From Skeletonema tropicum (Eukaryota; Bacillariophyta; Thalassiosirophyceae; Thalassiosirales; Thalassiosiraceae), in NCBI GenBank assembly GCA_037178625.1, contig CM074144.1, forward strand, positions 558,001-622,000: a DNA stretch of 64,000 nt, written 5' to 3'. Shown piece after piece: positions 31,271-41,892 of the stretch. Position numbers and translations under genes: made by a program. The notes under the pieces are model-generated. The model was given only the letters and a program-made list of their open reading frames with translations. It had not been told where the DNA came from and ran no database searches. Numbering within the stretch: the stretch's first letter is position 1; each line of letters opens with the position of its first letter.

Positions 31271-31751
31271 CTGTTTTGGTAGCACTTACTTCGCATTATG
31301 AATGCAGATGAAAATATTATTTCATTCGTTCAGCGAATCCAGGGCCAAATGACCGCTGCACCTGCTTGTACAATTGGCTAAGACTCCAACAAGGTACACC
31401 CATGCATCCTGAATTCTATTCTTGCCCAATTTTCCACCACAAGTTTGTCCCAGTGATGCGTGCAAGCAGGCTGCAAGGCATGAGGCTTTTGAAGCATCAC
31501 GAGCTAAGTAGCTAGCAAGTCCGAGATGTTATGTTGTTGAGTGTTATGGGCTTCCCTTCCTTTCTTCCGTCATGTGAGGGGTTCTCTCGATTGTGGGGAG
31601 CTGAGGTTGGTATTGAAAGGCCCGGCCATCTTGGCGGTTTTCTCGCCACGTGCTTAGTTATAGTTAGGAGTCGATGACGATAGAACTCTCCTCGATCGAT
31701 GCGGATAAAAGAAGGGATGTATCTTGTTATTACACTGACAACAAATGTCAA
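31271..31751. other. Intergenic 3' region
   Basis: No gene. Runs from the fucosyltransferase stop into a segment that resembles the 3' flank of the cyclin gene at 45 kb. Confidence 0.35.
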
Positions 31752-32808
31752 ATAGTTATCATTACTATTTGTTACTACATACAACTTATGCCTAAGTAGG
31801 TATGTTCAAGTGACCAGAGTAAAGCTGGATGGATTATTCTCAAGGAGTCTTCTAGTTCTAGCAAGTCTTTAAAGTATTATAAAAAGTATCCAAATGATGG
31901 TAATGGTAAAGGCAAAAAACAAAATTGGATTGGAGACATCTGGTAATCTGGGCTGGTGGGGCGATAAGAAAGAGTGGACATGTTGTGTGATGTTCACATT
32001 TAGCAAAAGTGGAAGGAGCCTTGCTCTTCAAACTCTACTCCTCAAACATGGAGCCAGCAATATCAAGTAGAGATGAATTTGGTGACACCACACGCTCCCG
32101 GCCCATACCATCTCTTTCATACCACAAATGGCCTTCAAGATCTCTCCTCTGATGAGAATGAGAGGAGGAGGAGCTGTTTGATGCCTTCACAGTGATCACA
32201 GACGCTTCTTCTACACTTCTTTCATCGTCAAATATGTCGTCTTCTTCGGTGCAAGGCTTGGAAAGGAAGTGCGATCTCCTTCTGGCTGCAATGATCTGCT
32301 CCGAGTCATCAAAGTCGAAGCATTCCATAATGACGCGTAAATATGAACCTAGAACCTTCCGGCGTTTCTTGGTGCTCGTGTCACTAATGACGTTGAAGAT
32401 GGCCGCCAAAGCGGTGGTGCTCGCACGTTGTGTCGAGAAGTAGTAGTCTTGGACAGCAAGTTCACACAAATACTTCATCTCATCCATGATGAATCCCCAG
32501 GTTACTTCTGGGATGTCCACACAAGGCAAGATCAAGGACAGAATCGACAGTCCAACTTGATGGGCGGTTGGAGCGTGGCAACGCCATGAGATGCCGTTTA
32601 ACAATATGCCCTCCATAATGTCGATCTCCTTAGCAGTGTAAGTTTGACTGCATAGCTCGGAGAACAGTTCACTTGACAAAGCAACAGGTTCGTTGATCTT
32701 GATGGAACTGTATAAGGCGGCGATGATAATATAACAGAAATTTTAAAGTACGTCTGATGTGAGTAGCTGGAACTTACTTTGCTCTCGGAGAGCCTCATCG
32801 CACACCCG
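31752..32808. repeat. Segmental duplication of a cyclin 3' half and its flank (partner about 44950-45965)
   Basis: Flank and gene body match 44950-45965 closely (for example GACATCTGGTAATCTGGGCTGG at 31935 and 45127, and the whole reading frame). The similarity stops at CACACCCGT (32809). The copy also has about 33 extra bases at 32726-32759. Confidence 0.85.
32035..32808 (-). pseudogene. Truncated cyclin copy
   Basis: Matches the cyclins at 45 and 50-53 kb from the end of the cyclin box to the C-terminus (VALSSELFSELCSQTYTAKE onwards). The first ~95 residues, including the R-x-LVDW start of the cyclin box, are missing because the duplicated segment ends at 32808. About 33 bases of insertion at 32726-32759 (no GT-AG ends) break the frame inside AALYSSIK. 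A 214-codon frame downstream stays open, so decay is recent. Confidence 0.82.
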
Positions 32809-33082
32809 TCTATGGCGATGATAAGCAGAAGTTCAATAGCGCAAAAATAGCGCTGAATAGAGCATTGACAGCTTCAAATCCATCGGCAAAGAAGCGTTCA
32901 GAAAATGAAGAGAGAAATAAACGAAGAAAGAAAGCATCGGCATCGTCCCCGCTTCCGCATGTATTTCAAAGTCTCCTCCAATCCATGTGTAGATTGGCCG
33001 TCGATTCGTACTTCAATAAAAATGTTACGGCGATCAATGGGGCCCCAAATTAGTAGAGTTGGTTTCATCTTGATCATTTTTG

Positions 33083-33922
33083 CTAACATCTTTTGTTCTC
33101 TTCGTCGAAAAGATGTTTGTCGGCGTGATGAATCCTCAATGTTGCCAAAATATTTGCAATCGAATCTATTGCTCTCTTGAACTCCGGACGGAAAGAATTA
33201 TGGTCCTCCACCACAGCGTGCGCCTCATCGACACAGAGAGCGCTAATGGTACCTCGCTTCGCCAAATCATTGAGTAGACTGCACCACCGACTCCCACTGT
33301 TTAATTGACAAGGAGATATGAATAATACTATTGACTTGTGTTGTTTAGTTGGATCAAACATTGTTAGCCTATCCATCAACACGTCACACGGATCGTCTTT
33401 CCACTCGTCCACATGATGCGCCTCCACACCGCATGCCATGCAGGTTGTTTTGATAGCTTGATCACTTCCCAATCCAACAAGTGCACTCCCACGCTTAATT
33501 GTTGCCATCCCTTTTAATACCAATGATTTCCCCTCTCCTGTTTTACGAATAAGATACAGCATGGAAACACGACGAATACACAACTGAAAGATGGCGTCAA
33601 TTTGGAAGGGGCGCGGACTGTGTACTCCGTGAGCAGAAGCAAGCATTGCGGCGATTTTGTCTGCCGATGATTGTGGAGTCGGCGCCGGAGCAGAAGTAAT
33701 GAAGTCCTACTTGGTGTCATCATTAATATAATTGTCGCTGTAGTCGGAGGGGTGGATGCCATTGGTTGCAGCGTTGTTATTTAGATTGCCAGCAGGATTG
33801 GTGTCTGTTGGTAGAGACATTGGCTGCGACTGCGTATGAAGATGCTCGCCACCATCACGTTCGTTGCCATCACCCCCAGCCCCAGAAGATAGGGCATTCT
33901 TGGCAGCATTAATGTTATCCAT
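33083..33922 (-). pseudogene. RecQ-like helicase fragment with in-frame stop
   Basis: The complement carries helicase motifs in order: a Q-motif-like RPFQIDAI, Walker A LIRKTGEGKS, SIVLFISP (motif Ia region) and Walker B LCVDEAHAVVEDHNSFRPEFK, the RecQ-type DEAH followed by the W/H-x-FRP loop. The frame ends soon after (DEENKRC), so motifs III-VI and the RQC region are absent. Upstream, the same frame is open back to an ATG at 33920-33922 apart from one TAG at 33707-33709; no GT-AG intron in phase removes it. Read as a broken N-terminal third of a RecQ-family or transposon-carried helicase. Confidence 0.62.
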
Positions 33923-34374
33923 GAAGAGATCGAAATCGGAAGGGGACGCGTAGGTTATCAATACGATGATATGCGTTAATTTTGAGCAATAGATTAATTA
34001 TTAATACCACTGGGGGGCAGCAATTCAATACTATCGAGGCATGCCTTTTGCCGTGTCGAGACGATGATGCACGAAATGGCACATGTCAAAATCCAGCGGC
34101 ATGAGCAGAAACAGGTCATTTTGACCCAAACCAAGCCACCACTGTCCCAACAATACCCCTGCCGCCCTAATTCTGAGAGGATTTTCAATCTTACAGCCTA
34201 TGCACTACTGGACGAATTTTGGCTAGTAGACTGTCATGGTGAAATGAACAAAAATGGCGACCGCGCCAAAAATTGTCCGGACGCTTTTTGAAGTCACCTG
34301 TGCGGCGGGGGCTCAGCGAGCAGAGCATCTTTGATGGTCTTCTCTCGTCTCGCCCAGCCCCCGGTGGTAGGGGT

Positions 34375-34984
34375 CAGGGTTGTGTACCTACCCACGTGAA
34401 ATACCCCTGGGTAGGTAGGTATGGGTAGTATCCAAAATGTTCACCCCAATACGTAGGTGGGTGTGGGTATCTACCCATACCCACCTCTATTTTGCTGGGT
34501 TTTGGGTAGGTGTGGGTATAAGTACCTACACAGATCTTCAGTGTAGCACTGTCAATTCCAGCTCTACGTGCACCAAACGCCTTCGTCGAGGGTTTCTCTA
34601 GTACATGCACCTGGTTTGATCATCATCATGTGCAAAAATTGAGTCCTCATCGTCTTATTTCTCTCGGCTGTAGATTCTGGTCTGTGGAGGAGAATGTAAT
34701 ATGCATTCATTTTGTATGCAGTTCAAGTGAAACTGCATCGAGTTTACTTGCAATACACATTTTCACTACTCCTGTTACCTCCTCCAGCACCTTTTGCGTC
34801 CGTTTGATCCCTTTTCAACGTACCCATCCAGTGTCCAAAAGAGCACCTTCTCGGGTAGGTGGGTATGGGTATCTACCCATTCCAAAAACCCGCCGGGTAG
34901 GTACTTTTTGGGTATACCCACACCCGGTACCTACCCATTTTTCGGGTACTTCAGGCTGGGTACCACGGTGGGTACACAACCCTG
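34375..34984. mobile_element. Non-autonomous hAT element rich in GGGTA, 610 bp
   Basis: Ends are CAGGGTTGTGTACC(T/C)ACC in inverted orientation; CAGGG fits the hAT terminal rule YARNG. A perfect 8-bp target duplication, GTAGGGGT, flanks it (34367-34374 and 34985-34992). Both subterminal regions are crowded with GGGTAGGTGGGTATGGGTA-type repeats, on opposite strands at the two ends. The centre (about 34530-34830) is ordinary sequence. No intact ORF. Confidence 0.87.
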
Positions 34985-35344
34985 GTAGGGGTGCCTGTAG
35001 CCTGCTGCAAGCAATATTTTACGATAAACTCTTCAATCAGTGAATGATATAGCCTATTGCATCATTGAACACTATCGTAACAAAGTTTTCTACTTTTTGT
35101 TACTAAAGAAAATGCAGATCTGCCAAATTTTGGAAGTAAACTGATTAGGCTGAGGTCAATTTTGTGATTATTCTATAGATTTATCGTTCGATAGAAGAAG
35201 ACATGCCCAAAACGCTCCCACTTTGACCGGTCGTTCAGAAGTGTCCAATAACATGCTAAACGTATGCTTCTTTTTTCGGATGCCCTTTTTTTTGCAAAAA
35301 AATCCCTCTCCCACAAAGCAAGTGAGAGGGGCGGGCTCAGCAAG

Positions 35345-35715
35345 TAGAGGCCAAACTTATGGGCCTTATGCAATTTCTCAATCATGATCAATTAGCCCGA
35401 GGTCAAATGTACAGGATTCCTACGGACGTATCTATGATGGATGAGAGGCCAAACTCCTGGGATAGGCCTACCTACGCAATTTCTCAATATGTAATAATTA
35501 GCCCGAGATCATTCCTACAGACGTATGATGGTCCTTTCTCCAAAAATCCTCACCTTTCTCACTCGGTCAAACAAGGTCCCGCACCAATTCCTACACATAC
35601 GATACGTAGTACCTATCTAAGACAGGGTCTATGTCCTATTCCAGCCACCCGGTCGTCTGATTATTATTTCTCCTACATAATGAGTAGGCCAAACTCCTCG
35701 GGATGGGCCTCTAGA
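35345..35715. repeat. Diverged tandem repeat, unit about 106 bp
   Basis: GCAATTTCTCAAT...ATTAGCCCGAG(G/A)TCA recurs at 35370 and 35476, and GAGGCCAAACT(T/C)... at 35347, 35443 and 35686. Units are interrupted and diverged. ATTCCTAC(G/A)GACGTAT words lie in the repeats. No gene. Confidence 0.45.
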
Positions 35716-35967
35716 GCCTAAAGAGGTACGGCCTACTTTGTTACCTTTTCGGCCTCTACCTCTCTACATATTATCTAGAACCCGCTTACAGCAATGAGAA
35801 AGCAGCGACACTTGTGTCAGGGATAGAGAGTAGAGAGAGCAGCGACACGTGAACCCGGGTTGCAAGATGAGGAGACTACTTACGAACGAGTGAGATGTTA
35901 GAGCGGCAAAAGATAATACAGGTTATGACACATAATTGAATCATCAACATCCTCAAAACTGTTCTCA

Positions 35968-36876
35968 ATGCCCCTCCCCAAACTCCCTATGGACGAGCTC
36001 CTCGCCCGCATCAATAGAAACCTCGAAAAGATGGATAGGCAAGAGGTAGAGAAGCAGCGACGTCGTGAGGCTTTGGAGGAGTTGCGATGGAGGGAAACGT
36101 GTAAGAAGAGGAGCAATGGAGAGAGAGAGTCTCTATCTCTATTGCCTCAGACTTGGGCGTCGGTGAATGCGTTGTCAGATGAACCGCTATTCGAGAAGAT
36201 TCAATTGAAAGAGCCTCCCGAAGTTGATGCTGTTTCAAGTAGCAGTATGCGGGCGAAGGCCTCATTAGCCAAGAATGACTCGTTTCCTGAACTGCTCTCT
36301 CAAAGCAATTCAACAGCAACGAAAGCAGAGCCAATGCCCATACATAACATCCACAAAGAGGAACTAATGCGAAGACATGAGGTCGAACAAGAATTCATAG
36401 CAATATCGAAGAAGATCACCAAGGAGACATTGAGAAAGGAGAAGACGGTGCCGTTGATCTGGGACAAACCTACGTCTGATCCCTTTGCTTCAAGTGATAC
36501 AGCTGCTGTTGACTCAAGTAACAGTTCTTCGTCTTTCAAATCCGATTCTGAAGGTGGAAAGTCAGAGTCAGATTCAAAGTCTAACCCTAACCCTCGCAAG
36601 AGAAGAAACGGCTCTAATGAGAGTAAGAAATCTCACAGTAGCATCAAAGAAATACGGGCGCCATCCCAAGCAAGTGCATACTACGCTCGAGATCATTCAT
36701 CTTATGGTCCTGGAGGATACATGGGCTTTGGATGTTATTGGCAATACTCTGCGGAAGAGGAAGAAGTTTTAGATGATTTTGTGACATTATTAGATAAGTA
36801 TGTCCCTGCGTATAAGAAGAGGAGGAAGAAGCCATCCACATCCACGGAATCATCGCAGGATGAAGACCGTGTGTAG
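35968..36876 (+). CDS. Charged, probably nuclear hypothetical protein (302 aa)
   Basis: ATG at 35968, stop TAG. The N-terminal ~55 residues form a highly charged helix (ELLARINRNLEKMDRQEVEKQRRREALEEL). The middle is Ser-rich, with an SDSEGGKSESDSKSNPNPRKRRN acidic-to-basic patch that resembles a nuclear localisation signal. The C-terminal ~70 residues contain an aromatic Gly/Tyr segment (YYARDHSSYGPGGYMGFGCYWQYS), then DDFVTLLDKYVPAYKKRRKK, possibly a small folded or interaction motif. No family recognised; neighbours give no hint. Confidence 0.6.
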   Translation: MPLPKLPMDELLARINRNLEKMDRQEVEKQRRREALEELRWRETCKKRSNGERESLSLLPQTWASVNALSDEPLFEKIQLKEPPEVDAVSSSSMRAKASLAKNDSFPELLSQSNSTATKAEPMPIHNIHKEELMRRHEVEQEFIAISKKITKETLRKEKTVPLIWDKPTSDPFASSDTAAVDSSNSSSSFKSDSEGGKSESDSKSNPNPRKRRNGSNESKKSHSSIKEIRAPSQASAYYARDHSSYGPGGYMGFGCYWQYSAEEEEVLDDFVTLLDKYVPAYKKRRKKPSTSTESSQDEDRV

Positions 36877-39059
36877 TAAGGTTTCTCTGAAGTAATTTCT
36901 AAAGAAATAGATCTCATCAGGGCCTCTTATGGGCGTTATTCTATGCAGCTATGGCGTTGACCGGTAACTTCGCCTCTAGCTGTCCATTTCTACGTGAGCT
37001 ACGTAGGAATTCATATGTAAGAAAATCTTGTTTATAGTGTCGACAACTTCTTCCCCAACTATTGGAAATGGCCATTCTGTATTCATCATTGAGTTGGGCA
37101 TACGGAATGGCCATTCCCAAAAGTTCGGGCAATGGAATAGAGGAGCACTGCTTACTCAACTGAAGTAGTTGGAGAGATGAGTTGAGGGGTACCTAAAAAT
37201 AATGGCGGGCTCTAACAAAAAGCCACTTTTCACTTTTCGCATGCTTTCTTCCTTCCGACCAATACACAAAAAATGCCGATCTTATACGATTGGTCGACTT
37301 CGACACCAGTTTGTACTATCACAACGGCCCCGACAACACCGGCCGCCGCCAGTAACTCCTTTGGGATACATTTGAGATCAACATTGTTGCTGCTACTTTG
37401 GATCTGGACGCGTATTTTGGCATAGACAGAGAGCAACACCTGCAAGACATCATTTTCTGGAGAGCAGAATCCGTCATCCGCTACACAGCAAATATCACCA
37501 AACACAATAACAATGGTTATCTACACCCCATCATCGAATGTAAATGAGTTGCGCTCGTAAAAGCGATGGAGAATATGCATGTAAAACTTGCCGGGGCTCA
37601 TGAATAGGCATTATACTACACTTTACAGGCATCACTTGTAGTGATTTATGCGGGAAGAAGGATGCGATGCCATTGATGTAATCATGTTGCAATGTGTTGA
37701 AAAGGATGATTTGGAAACAAATAAGGATTCAGGACGGATTCATTGCACTGGGTATTGTTGTCGTGTCTGATTTATTAGATGAATAGCAGCGCAATGCAAC
37801 AAATATATTTCATCGCAACTCGTGGGAAATATGAGAAGTTCAAACTTGAAGAATGTATCATCCGCCGAACCTCGATGGTTTCCTGCGGATACTCTTCTCG
37901 CTGACATGAAGACACAAGATGAAACTGTCGATGCAATGATAAACAATCAAGATGGATTGGAATGTAGTATCTCGTATACAAAATGGTCGCAACTGATGAT
38001 GGCAGAAAGTGTGATGAAGGATACATGATGTTGTGATGCAAACTGTCAGATGCAATGAGTAGTATCATTCCAGACTATACAAGCAGCAAATATTAAATTA
38101 TTGGGCGATAGAAGGCATCACGATACCTCCAAACATCAATAGATAAAGTTGCATGGTTTATTCATGCAAATACCCTTCGCCAGTTTTATTATTGATGAAT
38201 ACTCTTCATTACAGTCAAGTATCCAGGCGTTCTAGACAATTCATATATTGTTGCAACAAGAATGAGCGACGACTGTAGCTTAGTGTGGCTTGAACTCAAT
38301 TTCATTTGACTCTATTCCAGTTCAATAGCTTTCGCTCGCAATGGGAAGCATATTTCTATTTACCGCTACGACTATGAGATCTTGTTTGCTTTCGAATGGA
38401 GTTCCATTTTTGTACATTCTACACATGTCCTGTAAATAGTTGAATAGTATATCCATATACAGCACACTATTCAGCCTCCACCATCGCCATAATGATCAAA
38501 ATATCATAGATATTCCATTCTTATTTATTGTTGATGGTGTGCCTGATGAGATATTACTCCTTGTTGCGTGCAGATGTCTGCATTGTCTACGAGATGCGTC
38601 CTCTTCCATATACCAACAAACAATGTACGAGCGATGCATGTTACGCACTGTAGTGACATTTAGCGGCGCATCCCTTTGTACATACATCAATATTCTTCAC
38701 CCCACGGCGTTTTCACAGCGATGATGGGCAACGGCGTTGGCCATCGTATGTATTCTGATTGTTGTGGAATGATGCTTCTGTGTCGGCATCTTGTGTTATT
38801 GTTATGCTCTTCTTTATGCTTTCAGGCGCGCATCCAGACAGGAATGCAACCGCACCACTTCAGAAGTAGATTCACCATGGGAATAAGAAGACATTTGCAC
38901 GTTGATTGCAGTGGATAGTCCTGCTGCGGCTGCTGAAGCGAGTGCCCAGAAAATCTCATGGGCGGTGTACTTATGCTCAAGATGGGTATTTGTTACGCTT
39001 TAAACAAATAGTGATTTATTAAAAGAGATGACGTTCTTAGGTTTACAGGTATTCCGGAC
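36877..39059. other. Gene-poor interval
   Basis: Only short frames, none starting with a convincing ATG context or holding a known motif. One copy of ACGTAGGAAT is at 37001. The longest plus frame, 38440-38724, has no recognisable features. Confidence 0.35.
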
Positions 39060-41846
39060 CTATTCCTCTGAAAAGTATTTAGTCAAGCAATCCACTTTGT
39101 CATGAAAGGTAATGCCAAGTCGGTGTCTCATCTTTACCGCGGTGTTGTACTTTGAAGGTTTGTCAAATTTATCCTTTGGATGAAATGTGACAATGTAGTT
39201 CACAAGAGGTTTCATATCGCGTGCTGTCAGATGACTCAATTTTCCTTCACGCAGCCTCTGTACGTATGTGTTCAGGGCGATCTTTGCAGGTCCAAGTGTA
39301 GTAGCTAGTTTCGCTCGACGAATCTTTTCTTGTTCAGCCTCGTGTCTCGCCTTAGCTAGCTTTCCATACTCAGCAATATACTCATTTTTCAGATTGCATC
39401 TGGACAACTCAATTTGCTCTGTTGACATCAGTGTTGCTTCCCACTCACGAGCAACAATCGGACCAAATTTATTCTCAATCGCAACAAAAGCCTTGTAATG
39501 CTCATTGCAATTGCCATTAGCACGTTGCTTTTCAATGAAAGCTGCTGCTTTTGGAACCATCTGCGTTGCTTCCCACTTTCGAGCATAATTCAAACCAAAT
39601 TCTTTCTCAATCTCTGCAAAAGCATCGTCGAACTTCTCACACTTGCCCTCCTTTCGTTGCTTTTCAATGAAAGCTGCTGCTTTTGGAACCATCTGCGTTG
39701 ATTCCCATTTTCGAGCATAATTCAAACCAAATTCTTTCTCAATCTCTGCAAAAGCATCGTCAAACGTCTTGCATTTGCCATCCTTTCGTTGCTTTTTGAT
39801 GAAATCTGCTGCAATCGGTACCATCTGCGTTGCTTCCCACGCTCGAGCATAATTCAAACCAAATTCTTTCTCAATCTCTGCAAAAGCATCGTCAAACGTC
39901 TTGCATTTGCCATCCTTTCGTTGCTTTTTGATGAAATCTATCGCAATCGATCCCATCTGGTTTTTTTCCCACGCTAAAGCATAATTCAAACCAAATTCTT
40001 TCTCAATCTCTGCAAAAGCATCGTCAAACGTCTTGCATTTGCCATCCTTTCGTTGCTTTTTGATGAAATCTGCTGCAATCGGTACCATCTGGGTCGCTTC
40101 CCACTTTCGAGCGTAACTCGGACCAAATTCTTTCTCAATCTCTGCAAAAGCATCGTCAAACGTCTTGCATTTGCCATCCTTTCGTTGCTTTTTGATGAAA
40201 TCTGCTGCAATCGGTACCATCTGGGTCGCTTCCCACTTTCGAGCGTAACTCGGACCAAATTCTTTCTCAATCTCTGCAAAAGCATCGTCAAACGTCTTGC
40301 ATTTGCCATCCTTTCGTTGCTTTTTGATGAAGGCTGCTGCAATCGGTACCATCTGGGTCGCTTCCCACGCTCGAGCATAATTCAGACCAAATTCTTTCTC
40401 GATCTCTGCAAAAGCATCGTCAAACGTCTTGCATTTGCCATCCTTTCGTTGCTTTTTGATGAAATCTGCTGCAATCGGTACCATATATTTCAATTCCCAA
40501 GCTCGAGCATGATTATCGGAAAACTTCTTCTTGATCGCTGCAATTGCCTCTTTGTTCTCCATACACTTGCCCTGCTTTCGTTGCTCTATCACAAATGCAG
40601 TCGCATCCTTTGCAAGCTTCACCCACACTCGAACATAATTTTTACCAAATTCATGCTCAATCGCTGCAAGAGTTTCTTCATCCGAATTGCACTTGCCGAG
40701 GAACTCGCGTTGATCTTTCACAAAAGCTATTACAGCAGGTGCCATCTGTGTCGCTTCCCAACGTTTTCGATAATTCTTGCCAAGGATAAACTCCAGCAAG
40801 GCCAAAGCTTCTTTATATGAGTCGCAAAAACCTTCTTCTCTTAGTTGCAATACCAGATCTGCTGCTTCTTCTAGCATTTCAGCAGACTTTCGACCACCCT
40901 TTCGACCACCCTTTCGACATGATTCCCTGATGGTGTTCAACAATGCTTCTTTTTCGTCATTAGTCATATCTATTCTGCCAGCGAAGCGCTGGGCAATTTT
41001 AGATCCATCCTCAAGTGCAGGGACGTGGAAGTCAGCAACCACCGCAGCAACAGCTGAGTATGCCCGAAGGAGTTGCTCGCTGATCTTTTCGAGAGCTTCG
41101 TCAGGATATTGTAATATATTCGCCAATCTTCTCGCTGCAATCTGCTCACCATGCGGGAGTCGCCCTAAATTATCAACCACCTCATTTTTGAATTCACTGC
41201 AACGATCAAACCAACTTTTATGAGTCTCTGCTGAAGCACATACAACAGTTAGAGTTGCATTTGAATTACCATTCACGAGCTGATAAAACTTGATATGCAT
41301 GGCATGAAAGATGAAGGTTGCCAATTTCAAATCACTCGTAGTCACTCCGTGCTTGGTGGCAAAGCTCCGAAATTCCTGGGCGAATGTCTTTTTGTTCTTT
41401 GGTGCGAGAAGGAGCATATCAACAAACTTTATACGAGCGCCAATTGCGTTGAACATTTCGTTTGTCCAGTCACCTCCTCCTGCTTCTTTATGGAGTGAAC
41501 GCGGCAGCACTAATAGAAATTGAAGAATGCACACATTTCCTCTCCAAATTAGATTGCGTAATCCTTCACATACCATTCCAACACAGCTGTCAGGTGCGTA
41601 GTGCTTTAGAATCAATAACGCTGTATCCAGCGACAAACAGTCTCCAAAGTTGATCCGGCCTTCATACTCAGCACCAGATATATCCATGAATGCAGAGTAC
41701 AATTGTTCTTTCAATGAAATAAATTGCTGTTTCAATTCATCTGCTCCAACGATGTCATTGCCGAGGAGATTCAAAAGATTGACTATCACTTTCTGAATAG
41801 CGTTGTTGTCATCACTCTTCAACAAATTAATCGCAGCTTCTAACAA
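39060..41846 (-). CDS. Large protein with ten 44-residue tandem repeats
   Basis: 928 codons are open from 41846, but that codon is TTG; the first ATG is at 41685-41687 (875 aa). The frame is open up to a TGA at 41892, with an AG acceptor-like site just upstream, so a missed 5' exon is likely. The N-terminal ~300 residues are helical; the first 60 (LLEAAINLLKSDDNNAIQKV) loosely resemble the armadillo-type helices of IP3/ryanodine receptors. From residue 363 to 801 there are ten repeats, mostly 44 residues, of the form W-E-A-T-Q-M...FIKKQRKDGKCKTFDDAFAEIEKEFG..YAR. A basic C-terminus of ~125 residues follows. The repeats would form an all-helical rod. No known repeat class was assigned, and function is unknown. 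Confidence 0.8.
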   Translation of the reverse strand: MLEAAINLLKSDDNNAIQKVIVNLLNLLGNDIVGADELKQQFISLKEQLYSAFMDISGAEYEGRINFGDCLSLDTALLILKHYAPDSCVGMVCEGLRNLIWRGNVCILQFLLVLPRSLHKEAGGGDWTNEMFNAIGARIKFVDMLLLAPKNKKTFAQEFRSFATKHGVTTSDLKLATFIFHAMHIKFYQLVNGNSNATLTVVCASAETHKSWFDRCSEFKNEVVDNLGRLPHGEQIAARRLANILQYPDEALEKISEQLLRAYSAVAAVVADFHVPALEDGSKIAQRFAGRIDMTNDEKEALLNTIRESCRKGGRKGGRKSAEMLEEAADLVLQLREEGFCDSYKEALALLEFILGKNYRKRWEATQMAPAVIAFVKDQREFLGKCNSDEETLAAIEHEFGKNYVRVWVKLAKDATAFVIEQRKQGKCMENKEAIAAIKKKFSDNHARAWELKYMVPIAADFIKKQRKDGKCKTFDDAFAEIEKEFGLNYARAWEATQMVPIAAAFIKKQRKDGKCKTFDDAFAEIEKEFGPSYARKWEATQMVPIAADFIKKQRKDGKCKTFDDAFAEIEKEFGPSYARKWEATQMVPIAADFIKKQRKDGKCKTFDDAFAEIEKEFGLNYALAWEKNQMGSIAIDFIKKQRKDGKCKTFDDAFAEIEKEFGLNYARAWEATQMVPIAADFIKKQRKDGKCKTFDDAFAEIEKEFGLNYARKWESTQMVPKAAAFIEKQRKEGKCEKFDDAFAEIEKEFGLNYARKWEATQMVPKAAAFIEKQRANGNCNEHYKAFVAIENKFGPIVAREWEATLMSTEQIELSRCNLKNEYIAEYGKLAKARHEAEQEKIRRAKLATTLGPAKIALNTYVQRLREGKLSHLTARDMKPLVNYIVTFHPKDKFDKPSKYNTAVKMRHRLGITFHDKVDCLTKYFSEE
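39444..40760 (-). repeat. 132-bp coding tandem repeat (ten units)
   Basis: DNA units of 132 bp encode the 44-residue repeats (units 1 and 2 are 135 and 126 bp). Units 3-9 (about 39576-40499) are near-identical even at third positions, including a shared stretch from TTTGATGAAATC through CAAAAGCATCGTCAAACG. The outer units are diverged. This pattern indicates recent internal expansion or gene conversion. Because the units have the same phase and few stops on the other strand, long antisense frames appear here that are not genes. Confidence 0.92.
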
Positions 41847-41892
41847 AGATTTGCTTGCACCACACTTTTCAAGAAAGACTATTGTGAGATGT

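Noticed and set aside
38440..38724. 94-codon plus-strand ORF
   Set aside because: No motif, no conserved copy, and composition like the surrounding non-coding DNA.
40053..40820. 255-codon plus-strand frame (and a 130-codon minus-strand frame at 39986-40378) inside the repeat gene
   Set aside because: They are off-frame or antisense readings of the 132-bp repeats. A unit divisible by three keeps alternative frames open once no unit contains a stop.
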